Positions 43,807 through 52,339 of a DNA stretch of 64,000 nucleotides are shown piece by piece (within the stretch, counting starts at the first letter, position 1; each line of letters opens with the position of its first letter). Under the pieces are notes generated by a model. It saw only the letters and a list, made by a program, of their open reading frames with translations. It had not been told where the DNA came from and ran no database searches. Source of the stretch: Pedobacter roseus (GTDB lineage Bacteria; Bacteroidota; Bacteroidia; Sphingobacteriales; Sphingobacteriaceae); NCBI RefSeq assembly GCF_014395225.1, contig NZ_CP060723.1:372001-436000 (forward strand). The letters run 5' to 3'. The translations under genes were made by a program, and so were the position numbers.

Positions 43807-44919
43807 TATAGACGCTATTTCATTTTTTGTGCTGTTTTAAAAAGGTTATACTTTTCCGATTAGCCTAAGCCAGTAATTATTTTTATTCAATGGGGGGATA
43901 GATGCTGCCGGATTAGCAACAACAGGAAAGGCACATTCGCATGGTAATAAATTGTAAATGGTGCATTGTGTTTTTATTTATCCTTGATGTAAACATCATT
44001 ATTTTAGGCAAATATAAAAACATTTATCAATTTAACTACAAAGACTATGGATTTAGTATTCTTTTTTTTTGAAACAATAACTTTCCTTGCTGCATTTTAA
44101 CTCCAATACAGTTAGATGCGTATAAAAAAAATCAGAATTTATTCTAAATTTTTGGAATGGGGCAGTGCCGAAAAAGTTTTAACCTCTTTGTGTGGCCTGG
44201 GAGAGAGCTGGTAAAACAGCACCCAATAAGTGATGGCCATAATCAATATACCTAAGAGCGCACTGATTATATCTTTCCTCTTCATACCAGCCCCTTAACA
44301 AAAATAATGCCGACCAAACAAGTAACGTGAAAATTACTCATCTTTTTGATCGGGTTATAATGTTGATCAGCTGTTGGTTTTGTAATCTAATGCTGATCAG
44401 AATGATTTATTATGGTACGTTTTCTCGAATAAAACCTGCAAGCACATTAAGCTCATTTAGTTTTATTTCGTTACCACACAATTTTAATGCTGTCCTCTTT
44501 TTTGAATCAGTTGTAGCATCAAATCGCAACGGAGACTACTCATGCCTTAGCTGTTCTAAGGTGGCTAAGGTGGTCAATTATACGGCGCAATATTTGTTTT
44601 TTGATTTTTCTGGCTATTGGGATTGACATTCATGAGCACTCTCCGATCCTCAATTCTGTTGGAATAAGCATCTCTCGTAGCCCATCAATTGCGTAAAACC
44701 TTACTGTCATTCATATTTATTTTTATGAAATAAATTCAAAATAACAGTTGTTTTCAAATAAAGCCAAAATCTGTTCCTTCCCAGCATAACCGCAATATCA
44801 CTTATAAAATAGGGTAATTATACGGTGTTCAAATACATAAATATGTGGTTACTTAGACTGTAAATGTCTTACTATTTGTAAGGCAGTACTAACCATCTAC
44901 AAACATAAATTGCTCTAAA
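43807..44919. other. Long intergenic region between susC 1 and the DyP fusion gene
   Basis: About 1.1 kb of AT-rich sequence. Apart from a 48-aa minus-strand frame (44139-44285) it holds no supported gene. Near the right end, CTTAC (44868-44872) and GTAAG (44878-44882) flank a TACTATTTG that resembles a -7 box with one extra base, 42 bases before the fusion gene. No RNA family was recognised. Confidence 0.5.
44139..44285 (-). CDS. Small single-pass membrane protein (48 aa)
   Basis: An ATG at 44285 opens a 48-residue frame (MKRKDIISALLGILIMAITY ... ends LPHSKNLE) with a basic start, one hydrophobic helix and a polar tail. This is the same layout as the two small proteins after SusD 1. It stands alone in the long gap. 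Function unknown. Confidence 0.45.
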   Translation of the reverse strand: MKRKDIISALLGILIMAITYWVLFYQLSPRPHKEVKTFSALPHSKNLE

Positions 44920-47900
44920 ATGATCACACTAAAACTGGAAGAAAGATTAGATGAAGTATGGAAACACTGTCAGCGCGGATTGGTTTATCCCTCGCCCTTC
45001 GCTATTTTCACCACCTTTTGGACAAAAACACGCGTAAACCGTTCGCAATTGGCCGACCTGATGGCGTCCCTAAGGAAAGAAATCAATACCAGTACCGAAC
45101 TTAAAGATCGGAATACCTCGGTCATACTGGGTGTTTCTTTCAAAAACTGGGCTGCAATCTGCAACAGCGATAAATTGCCCTTACCAAAAGGCATGCGCTT
45201 CAATTTTCCTACTGAGAATGATCCTTATACTTCTGATGTTTTTGATGCCTCAAAAGGAGTATTTGATGATACAGAAGGCGATATCTGGTTTCACATCAAA
45301 AGCGACAGTAAAAATGCCTGCGAAGTGGTATTAGAACGTATTGTAAATACACTGAAAGAGGTAACCAAACATTATTTTGCACAGGATGCCGCTTCAAAAT
45401 CAAACAGTAAAGATGGCAATAAAGGCAAGGTGCTGGGTTGTCGTTTTTCTGAAAACCTCAATAACCCTTCCGATCCCATCACCATTGCCAAACATACGCT
45501 GATCGGGGGCGAAGATATCGACCATTTGGGTGGTTCATTTGTATTGGCACAACGTTTTGTGATCAACTGGAACCAGATCAATATGATGACCGAAGACCAG
45601 ATCGAAGATTTGATTGGCCGTAAAACCGACGATACCATCATTCCCGACCGCGATTCGCGTAGCCACATTAAATCGGCAAGGATTCAGGATGAAAATGGCA
45701 ATACCACACCTATATTGCGTTTAGGTTTGCCTTTTGGCCGCGCAAAACAATCTTCTATCGGCTTCAGGGCACCAAAATCGGTGACCGTTTCTGATGAAGA
45801 AGGAATTTATTTTGCGGGTTTTGCCAAAGAAGCATCCAGTCTCGAAAACATCATGAGTAACCAGATTGGTGGCGACAATGGTTTTATGAACGACCGTTTG
45901 TTCAATCACCTTAAATCCGATCTGGGCGGATTTTTCTATATCCCAAACATCAACGATCTCGGCCTGGATCAACATCCCGATTACAGCAATAATTTCTCTT
46001 TTATGGAGAAAGGAGACTGGTCGAGGTTTCCAGGAGTAGATTGGTCGCGTTTAGACCGTCATTACCAGGATGCGTCTAAAAACGGATTGATGTACTATAA
46101 TCACCAGAACTACCTGTTTACCATGTCAACCGGTATTAACAGGCACAACCAATATTTTAAGGTGCCCAGCAACCGGATCCTGAGCCTGATGGAAAATATT
46201 TTTTCTTTATGGCAGGATAACTGGTATTTCAACCGAAAACAGGAAGAAATTAAAGAAGACCTTCAATATTATATCAACGCTTACAAAGGAACCGACAAAC
46301 CTGCCGATATCATGAAAGAATCGATCATGGTGAGGAAAGGATGGGCTGTGCGCATGAGTTTGCAGTTATTCAGTTCTCCGGAATATGGTTTCAGGGGACG
46401 TAAAATCCGCTTCCCTGATGGTAGTTTACATGCCTATTCTGCTTTTATCGAGGCAAAAGGCGAATGTGTATATGGTTCGGATACTTACCGGATTTCGCCC
46501 GAAGAAATTATTGTGGGGGCGATGCCGAACCTCTCCTTAGGAGAAGGGCGTTATGTAATGAAATACCTTTCCGAAACCGAACGCATGGATGGCTTTTTAA
46601 GCAACCTGAGTGAAGCTTCTGGTGTGGGTCACGTAATTCCGCATTACGAAAAAGCGATACAAAAAGGCCTCAAACAGATGAAAGAGGAGGTTTTGGCTTA
46701 CGAACAAAAAGCAACTAGCGCAGAACTGAAAGATTTTTACCGTTCTTCTTATTTATCTTTAGAAGGTATTACCGAATACATCCTTAACTACGAAAAATTA
46801 GCGAGGGAAACTGCCGCTAAAATGGCCGAAGGACAGGCCTGGGAAAAGGCCAACCTGCTTGCCATTGCTGAGCGCATGAAAAAACTATCTACAGATAAAC
46901 CAGAAACTTTTGTAGAAGCCGTACAGTTTATCTTCACCTTGCACTCCTGCCTGCACCTCAATGGAGAACCTACTGCAATCGGCAGGATGGACCAGCTGTT
47001 ACAACCTTTTTATGAAAAAGGTGATGTTTCGGAAGATGAAGCACAGGAAATTATCGATGCTTTTTACATCAAACTGGATGAAAAAGTACAGCAGAACCGG
47101 ATCTTTATGGAAGATCACCAGCCTTTTGGTAACCTGGCGATGGGCGGTGCCTCTGGTCCGTACCCTCAGGGCGCTTCTTTAGGCCAGTGGATCCAGCAGA
47201 TTACCGTGGGTGGAACCGTAGCCGATGGTACAGTAGATTTTGCTTCGAGCAAACCCGCGTACAATGATGTAACCAAACTCTTTATCCGTGCTTCGGGCAG
47301 GCTGCCTTTAAATGCACCTTGTTTATCGCTGCGCACCCGTAAAGATATTCCAACAGAAATCCTCGAGGAAGCGGCCCACGCCATCCTTTCTGGCGGAGCA
47401 CATCCTATATTGCTCAACGACGAAAAAATTATCGAAGGACTTTACCGCAGTGGTGATGATGTGGGTGGAAGCCTCAGCGCTGATCATAAAAACTGGAATT
47501 CTGCCGTGAGCATGCAATCGGCACAGAATTATGCCTGCGACGGTTGTTATGAACCACAATTCCCGGGCGAAAACTGGTTTTCATTAGGTGGCTTTTCTAC
47601 TTTACAACCTTTAGAATGTGCCTTAAACCAGGGCAGAACTTATTCTTCGGCAGGGCAATCGTACCTGTTCGGACAAAATATTTCGCTTAATTCGAAACCA
47701 GCCGACCAGATCAAGAGTTTTGATGAGCTCGTTAAAATCTATTTCCAGCATTTCGAACTCTTAAACCGTAAGGCTTTTAACGGACAGCTGATGGGTTTTG
47801 GGGCCAATACCAAATTCTGCCCATCGCCGATATTAAATGTGTTAATGGACGATTGCCTGGCCCGCGGACTGGATTTTTATAGCGGCGGTACCAAATACAA

Positions 47901-48849
47901 CATCTACGGTCCATGTTACATTTCGTTAAGCTCGGCCATTAACTCCTTGTATGCCATTAAAACCATGGTATTTGATGATAAAAATGCGGTAACCACCTTG
48001 CCCGAACTGTTAGAATGTTTGTGTTGCGATTGGGGTTATAAAATGACGGAACCTTTCATTAGTACTTTGGCAGGAGATTCGCGCATCACCAGCCGCTCTG
48101 ATCGCTTTAAACGTTTAAGGGATATAGCCTTAGGTTTACCACGCTATGGCCGCGGACACCAGGAAATTGATACTTTCGGAAATAAAATTTTAGAAGGCAT
48201 TGCCAGGATTTCGGTAGAAACTTTTACCAAACCGCTGCCACAAATGTACAGTGCCTTGCAAAACCTGGCCGCACGTTATGGTACGGAAGAACATCCTTTC
48301 GGGATCCAGATCCAACCGGGTGTGGGTACTTTCGAAAACCATGTAGAAATGGGTGCCTGGAATGGTGCCAGTGCCGATGGACGTAGATTGGGTACGGCAG
48401 TAGCTTCCGATTTAAGTTCGGCACCAAGCCCGATGGATTTACCGATCGACCATCAGTACGCAAGTTTTGAAACCTCGCTTGCGGGCTTTGAAGGAAAAGG
48501 TACCGACCTGATGACGGATGGTGCACCAACGGATTATAATATCGACGAAAATTACCCTGCAGATAAAATTGTAAAGATAATGCAGCAATTTGCCGAAGGC
48601 CATTCATCGAATATATTAACCATTACGGTAGCCAGTCCTGATACTTATGGCCAGGCCGTAGGCTCACCGGAACAGTTCGATCTGTTGCGTGTTCGTACAG
48701 GCGGTTGGTCTAACTTCTTTACTTCGGTGTTCCCGCTTACGCAGGATCAGCACCGCAGAAGACCGGTTTCTACACCAGAAGTGGTAGCACATAAAATGGA
48801 AGGTGATATTAGTAAATGCCCGTTCCATCATAAAATGGCGGAGGGGTAG
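44920..48849 (+). CDS. Fusion of a YfeX-like DyP peroxidase and a glycyl radical enzyme domain
   Basis: 1309 aa. Residues about 1-415 match P-type DyP peroxidases (YfeX/EfeN): GGSFVLAQRFVINW, LIGRKTDD, heme-ligand His249 (DSRSHI), distal Arg267 (ILRLGLPFG) and LGGFFYIPN. The usual GxxDG is replaced by G173-C-R-F-S177, so the distal Asp is missing. Residues about 430-1285 match the pyruvate-formate-lyase/glycerol-dehydratase family: thiyl-radical Cys876 in G-C-Y-E-P and the C-terminal radical loop V-R-T-G-G1262-W-S. It ends with KCPFHH. No radical-SAM activase is in the window. Both domains are soluble and there is no signal peptide. The substrate is unknown. Confidence 0.85.
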   Translation: MITLKLEERLDEVWKHCQRGLVYPSPFAIFTTFWTKTRVNRSQLADLMASLRKEINTSTELKDRNTSVILGVSFKNWAAICNSDKLPLPKGMRFNFPTENDPYTSDVFDASKGVFDDTEGDIWFHIKSDSKNACEVVLERIVNTLKEVTKHYFAQDAASKSNSKDGNKGKVLGCRFSENLNNPSDPITIAKHTLIGGEDIDHLGGSFVLAQRFVINWNQINMMTEDQIEDLIGRKTDDTIIPDRDSRSHIKSARIQDENGNTTPILRLGLPFGRAKQSSIGFRAPKSVTVSDEEGIYFAGFAKEASSLENIMSNQIGGDNGFMNDRLFNHLKSDLGGFFYIPNINDLGLDQHPDYSNNFSFMEKGDWSRFPGVDWSRLDRHYQDASKNGLMYYNHQNYLFTMSTGINRHNQYFKVPSNRILSLMENIFSLWQDNWYFNRKQEEIKEDLQYYINAYKGTDKPADIMKESIMVRKGWAVRMSLQLFSSPEYGFRGRKIRFPDGSLHAYSAFIEAKGECVYGSDTYRISPEEIIVGAMPNLSLGEGRYVMKYLSETERMDGFLSNLSEASGVGHVIPHYEKAIQKGLKQMKEEVLAYEQKATSAELKDFYRSSYLSLEGITEYILNYEKLARETAAKMAEGQAWEKANLLAIAERMKKLSTDKPETFVEAVQFIFTLHSCLHLNGEPTAIGRMDQLLQPFYEKGDVSEDEAQEIIDAFYIKLDEKVQQNRIFMEDHQPFGNLAMGGASGPYPQGASLGQWIQQITVGGTVADGTVDFASSKPAYNDVTKLFIRASGRLPLNAPCLSLRTRKDIPTEILEEAAHAILSGGAHPILLNDEKIIEGLYRSGDDVGGSLSADHKNWNSAVSMQSAQNYACDGCYEPQFPGENWFSLGGFSTLQPLECALNQGRTYSSAGQSYLFGQNISLNSKPADQIKSFDELVKIYFQHFELLNRKAFNGQLMGFGANTKFCPSPILNVLMDDCLARGLDFYSGGTKYNIYGPCYISLSSAINSLYAIKTMVFDDKNAVTTLPELLECLCCDWGYKMTEPFISTLAGDSRITSRSDRFKRLRDIALGLPRYGRGHQEIDTFGNKILEGIARISVETFTKPLPQMYSALQNLAARYGTEEHPFGIQIQPGVGTFENHVEMGAWNGASADGRRLGTAVASDLSSAPSPMDLPIDHQYASFETSLAGFEGKGTDLMTDGAPTDYNIDENYPADKIVKIMQQFAEGHSSNILTITVASPDTYGQAVGSPEQFDLLRVRTGGWSNFFTSVFPLTQDQHRRRPVSTPEVVAHKMEGDISKCPFHHKMAEG

Positions 48850-48861
48850 GAGAAAATAATA

Positions 48862-48889
48862 AACCGCCTGTAGAAGATTATGGGCGGTT
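48862..48889 (+). terminator. Hairpin after the DyP fusion gene
   Basis: AACCGCC (48862-48868) pairs with GGCGGTT (48883-48889), plus one T-G closing pair, around a 12-nt loop. It starts 13 bases after the stop codon. There is no U tail on the plus strand, so termination is plausible but unproven. Confidence 0.45.
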
Positions 48890-48992
48890 AAAAATTAGAG
48901 ATGGTTAACAGTATATTCATCAGTCCACTACTTGCTTAGCACCCAAGACTTATTCTATATTTGTAAATATTAAATTGAATAAAGTAAATTGA

Positions 48993-49418
48993 ATGAGAAG
49001 CGTAGTTTATGAGTTGGATGACTGTTATAAAATAGTAACTTATTCAAAGTTGAAATCAGGAGTTTGGTCTGCAACTAGTTTAATCAAGACGATTTACAAA
49101 AGTGAATCATGTATTAATTTTATAGATGCATTAATGAAATCTTTAAACGCTTCTAGTAAAAATTTAAAAGAGAAAGATGCCCTATCAAGTTCTGATTATT
49201 ATAATTTGTTAGGGCTTAAAAAAGGAGTGAAGATAGAAAAGATAGCCAAGAGTTTTACCATTACTCTTGAAGGTAGTAACCTTTCAGTTATCCCAAGTAC
49301 AAGAAATAACAATCATACTTACTATATTCCTCAACTTGAAGATAAATTAGAATATAGCTTAGTTCGCGACCTAAACATTAAATCAATTTTCACCGAAGTT
49401 TTGAAAAAGTGTGAATAG
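48993..49418 (+). CDS. Hypothetical protein (141 aa)
   Basis: A soluble 141-aa protein (begins MRSVVYELDDCYKIVTYSKL, ends IKSIFTEVLKKCE) without signal peptide or membrane segment. It is clearly more AT-rich than the preceding fusion gene, which suggests a different origin. The general look (small, acidic-basic mixed, lone, next to a repeat array) recalls contact-dependent immunity proteins, but no family is recognised. Confidence 0.6.
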   Translation: MRSVVYELDDCYKIVTYSKLKSGVWSATSLIKTIYKSESCINFIDALMKSLNASSKNLKEKDALSSSDYYNLLGLKKGVKIEKIAKSFTITLEGSNLSVIPSTRNNNHTYYIPQLEDKLEYSLVRDLNIKSIFTEVLKKCE

Positions 49419-49521
49419 TATGCTGTCAAGATTAGTCGATCACTAGCGCAGGTTTTAGCTATTTTAGCGCAAGTCTTATTACTCTGTCCAATTAAAGGTA
49501 TTATTTGTATTTTCGTTAAGC

Positions 49522-50016
49522 TCATTCAACATCCACATTAAAAAAATCTAAAACCCCTGGAGAAATTCTCAAATCGGGACGAAACACCATAATACCCTTG
49601 ATAAAATGTCTTTTTAATTCTGCTCCATTTTTAATAGAAAAGGGTGTTTCAAAAGTAATGGCTTTGCACACGATTTTATTTGCAACATCATCCTGATGGT
49701 AAACAAGCAATTCTATACTTACATCATCGCCATCCGAGAGGTCAACATCATACTTTTTGTTAAGGTTTAACCGCAAGGAATCAAAAGTTATTGATTTTAA
49801 GATTTTAAGATTTTGGACATGATGAAAACCCTGCTGATCAACAATCACCTGTGTAATTTTATTGCCTTTAGCTTGAGCAAGTTGCTTAGAAAAAGTTCGG
49901 ATCAGAAAAGACAATAGAAATATTGCAAATATGGCTGGTAATATCTTTAAGCTAGTATCTATTTTGTTAGAGAAAAGAAAACGCAGAGATCCTTCGTTCC
50001 TCAGGATGACAGCCAT
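49522..50016 (-). CDS. Hypothetical membrane-anchored protein whose 5' end lies in a repeat
   Basis: The frame gives 164 aa: one hydrophobic helix (LPAIFAIFLLSFLI) followed by a soluble beta-rich domain (HHVQNLKILKSITFDSLRLN, ISPGVLDFFNVDVE). The only ATG (50016) is inside the first unit of the tandem repeat at 49981-50710, and the first 12 residues (MAVILRNEGSLR) are repeat-derived. No other ATG precedes the helix. Either the repeat supplied a new start or translation begins at a non-ATG codon near 49980. Confidence 0.55.
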   Translation of the reverse strand: MAVILRNEGSLRFLFSNKIDTSLKILPAIFAIFLLSFLIRTFSKQLAQAKGNKITQVIVDQQGFHHVQNLKILKSITFDSLRLNLNKKYDVDLSDGDDVSIELLVYHQDDVANKIVCKAITFETPFSIKNGAELKRHFIKGIMVFRPDLRISPGVLDFFNVDVE

Positions 50017-50710
50017 CGAGCATTACTACCATTGAAAAATTCCGATAGAATGGTCGTCATCTCGACTGAAGCGCAGCGGAATGGAGAGATCTTTGAAGTG
50101 AGTTGCTTAAATTTAGGATCTAAATGGCAATGGTATATTAAAGTTTGTGCTCCAAACGCAGAGATCCTTCGTTCCTCAGGATGACAGCCATCGAGCATTA
50201 CTACCATTGAAAAATTCCGATAGAATGGTCGTCATCTCGACTGAAGCGCAGCGGAATGGAGAGATCTTTGAATTGAGTTGCTTAAATTTAGGATCTAAAT
50301 GGCAGTGGTTATTAAAGTTTGTGCTCCAAACGCAGAGATCCTTCGTTCCTCAGGATGACAGCCATCGAGCATTACTACCATTGAAAAATCCCGATAGAAT
50401 GGTCGTCATCTCGACTGAAGCGCAGCGGAATGGAGAGATCTTTGAAATGAGTTGCTTAAATTTAGGATCTAAATGGCAGTGGTTATAAAGTTTGTGCTCC
50501 ATACGCAGAGATCCTTCGTTCCTCAGGATGAAAGCCATCGAGCATTATTATCATTGAAAAATTCCGATAGAATGGTCGTCATCTCGACTGAAGCGCAGCG
50601 GAATGGAGAGATCTTTGAAGTGAGTTGCTTAAATTTAGGATCTAAATGGCAGTGATTATTGAAGTTCGTGTTCCATACGCAGAGATCCTTCGTTCCTCAG
50701 GATGACAACT
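49981..50710. repeat. Tandem array of about 174-bp units (four full and one partial)
   Basis: Units begin with ACGCAGAGATCC at 49981, 50156, 50330, 50503 and 50677 (periods 175, 174, 173, 174). The fifth diverges after about 34 bases. Each unit holds an imperfect inverted pair, GAGATCC...GGATGAC against GTCATCTCGACTG...GAGATCT, of a kind dispersed in Bacteroidota genomes. Units differ by only a few bases, so the array expanded recently. Short frames in it are repeat artefacts. Confidence 0.85.
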
Positions 50711-50802
50711 GGCGAGCGTCCCTCAGATTGCCAAGCAATCCCGAATAACAGATGTGGTTTGTTGAATTTTATTCATCAAGCCATAAAAATGATAAAATGG
50801 CG

Positions 50803-51342
50803 CTAAGAAAGATCAAGCACTTTAACAATACGGTTTAACCTTTCCGCTACCGTCGTATCGCCCTCAATTTTTATCACCTTACAATTAAGCCCGTTTAGCC
50901 AGTTTTCGTGGATGCCGATATTTCGTCCGGTAAAAGCGCGGTTGTCATATTTCGACGCCCAATCTATAAAATCAAGAAATAACTGATGCCGTTGCGGGTC
51001 GTCATAAATGGCATTTCCATAACGTTCCAATTCCCTTTTTACCAGTCGTTCCATTCTGATTTCCTGTGGCAGGTACAGGAAAACTGCGAGGTCGAACATC
51101 TGTTTCCATTCCTCGCCCCAACTCACCAGCGAGCCGCCAACGATGTAGTTTTCAAATGGGCTTAATTCAGCTTTAAGCAATTCGTTCCTCAGTAATGGAT
51201 CTCTTTTTACGGTATACGGAACAGCTGATTTCTCCCAGAAAAAACTGTCAGTATCAAAATAAGGGATGTTCAGTTGCGAAGATAAAGCATTGCCCAAAGT
51301 TGTAGAACCTGCGCAGGAGGCACCAAGGATATGGATTTTCAT
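50803..51342 (-). CDS. P-loop nucleoside/adenylate-kinase-like protein
   Basis: A 179-aa protein has an N-terminal Walker A GASCAGSTTLG (residues 7-17), then IPYFDTDSFFW as in AAA-type small kinases, an Arg-rich lid-like region (RMERLVKRELERYG) and a C-terminal KVIKIEGDTTVAERLNRI. It resembles topology-modulation and adenylate-kinase-like proteins that phosphorylate small nucleotides or remain uncharacterised. It is monocistronic next to the repeat array. Confidence 0.75.
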   Translation of the reverse strand: MKIHILGASCAGSTTLGNALSSQLNIPYFDTDSFFWEKSAVPYTVKRDPLLRNELLKAELSPFENYIVGGSLVSWGEEWKQMFDLAVFLYLPQEIRMERLVKRELERYGNAIYDDPQRHQLFLDFIDWASKYDNRAFTGRNIGIHENWLNGLNCKVIKIEGDTTVAERLNRIVKVLDLS

Positions 51343-51414
51343 CCTGCAAAGATATTGTAAAATGATTCGAGGCCAAAAAATACAGTTTTTTTAATGCCTG
51401 GCAGAACCTGGTGC

Positions 51415-51450
51415 ATGAGTCGGACGGTTCATATCCGACTCATTTTTTTT
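51415..51450 (+). terminator. Intrinsic terminator-like hairpin
   Basis: ATGAGTCGGA (51415-51424) and TCCGACTCAT (51434-51443) form a perfect 10-bp stem with a 9-nt loop, followed by seven Ts. Polarity is plus strand although the nearest upstream gene is on the minus strand. It also overlaps the stop of the 33-aa minus-strand frame. Confidence 0.6.
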
Positions 51451-51550
51451 ACAGTTTTTCTCTACGGTTAGGACGACAAAGTCTGATCAAAATCCCAAAG
51501 CTCGTAAGGATGGCGAAAGCGCCCACAATAACATTAAATTTTTCGATCAT
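51449..51550 (-). CDS. Possible 33-aa membrane peptide
   Basis: An ATG at 51550 opens a frame MIEKFNVIVGAFAILTSFGI ending RPNRREKL: one hydrophobic helix and a strongly basic tail, as in small membrane peptides. It stands alone between the kinase-like gene and the repeats. Evidence is limited to composition. Confidence 0.4.
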   Translation of the reverse strand: MIEKFNVIVGAFAILTSFGILIRLCRPNRREKL

Positions 51551-51667
51551 ATTTGTTTAGGTTAGTTATCCCAAATTATAACTTATTAATTACAAAAGAA
51601 ATACCTGTGCATAAAATAGTTGTAAAAATTATTAACATTTTAAGATAGATGTGAAAAACATGTATTT

Positions 51668-51999
51668 AATCAGCGGCTGTAAATAAAACTGTAAACTGAA
51701 AGTTGTTAACTACCCATCCGCGTTTATCATCTTAAATCAGCGGCTGTAAATAAAACTGTAAACTGAAAGTTGTTAATTACCCATCTGCGTTTATCATCTT
51801 AAATCAGCGGGAACAATATCATAAAGGTTTTTCCCGCAGATGACGCAGATTAGCGCAGATTTTAAGGTAAGTATGAAAACATATATTTAATCAGCGGCTG
51901 TAAATAAAACTTGTTAACTACCTATCTGCGTTTATCATCTTAAATCAGCGGGAACAATATCATAAAGGTTTTTCCCGCAGATGACACAGATTAGCGCAG
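51668..51999. repeat. Mixed direct-repeat block (67-bp units and a CGCAGAT hairpin element)
   Basis: A 67-bp unit beginning AATCAGCGGCTGTAAA occurs in tandem at 51668 and 51735 and, shortened, at 51889. It alternates with an element at 51802 and 51943 that has the perfect stem GCGGGAA...TTCCCGC followed by a run of CGCAGAT words. The block leads directly into the 21-bp array. Confidence 0.75.
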
Positions 52000-52009
52000 A
52001 TGATAAAAG

Positions 52010-52339
52010 ATGCGCTTTATGCTGTGCGGAAATCTACAAACTGCACGTATAAAACTAACGCATGCACGTATCAAACTAGCATACGCACGCATCAAACTAT
52101 CATACGCACGTATCAAACTAGCATACGCACGCATCAAACTATCATACGCACGCATCAAACTAGCATACGCACGCATCAAACTAGCATACGCACGTATAAA
52201 ACTATCGCATGCACGTATAAAACTAACATACGCACGCATCAAACTATCGTATGCACGCATCAAACTATCATACGCAAGTATAAAACTAGCATACGCACGC
52301 ATCAAACTAACGTACGCACGCATCATAAGCCTTCCCTGA
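52010..52339 (+). CDS. Possible heptad-repeat protein encoded by the minisatellite
   Basis: The frame starts MRFMLCGNLQT, runs through 13 ARIKL[AST][YH] heptads and ends ARIISLP. Residues alternate hydrophobic and polar within each unit and the protein is strongly basic. In favour: the unit variants are synonymous at unit positions 6, 9, 18 and 21 in this frame only. Against: two other frames are also open, there is no promoter, and no homologue is recalled with certainty. Confidence 0.3.
   Translation: MRFMLCGNLQTARIKLTHARIKLAYARIKLSYARIKLAYARIKLSYARIKLAYARIKLAYARIKLSHARIKLTYARIKLSYARIKLSYASIKLAYARIKLTYARIISLP
52043..52326. repeat. 21-bp minisatellite, 13 full units and one partial
   Basis: Units begin GCACG[C/T]AT[C/A]AAACTA at 52043, 52064, 52085 and so on every 21 bases to 52315, with an 11-base partial at 52316. 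The period equals two helical turns and keeps all frames open. Read on the plus strand (frame 52010-52339, 109 aa) each unit is the heptad A-R-I-K-L-[A/S/T]-[Y/H]. Nearly all differences between units fall at third codon positions of this frame and are synonymous, apart from changes at the last two residues and one R to S. Confidence 0.85.

Noticed and set aside
44327..44626. A 99-residue plus-strand frame upstream of the DyP fusion
   Set aside because: Cys- and Phe-rich with irregular composition, no promoter or recognisable domain. It looks like a chance frame in AT-rich DNA.
50147..50655. Several 60-113-residue frames in the 174-bp tandem array
   Set aside because: They repeat the same peptide (TEAQRNGEIFE...) because the DNA repeats. 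They are typical artefacts of dispersed palindromes.
52043..52326. The 21-bp array as a CRISPR
   Set aside because: There are no spacers: units are directly adjacent and nearly identical, and no cas gene is present.
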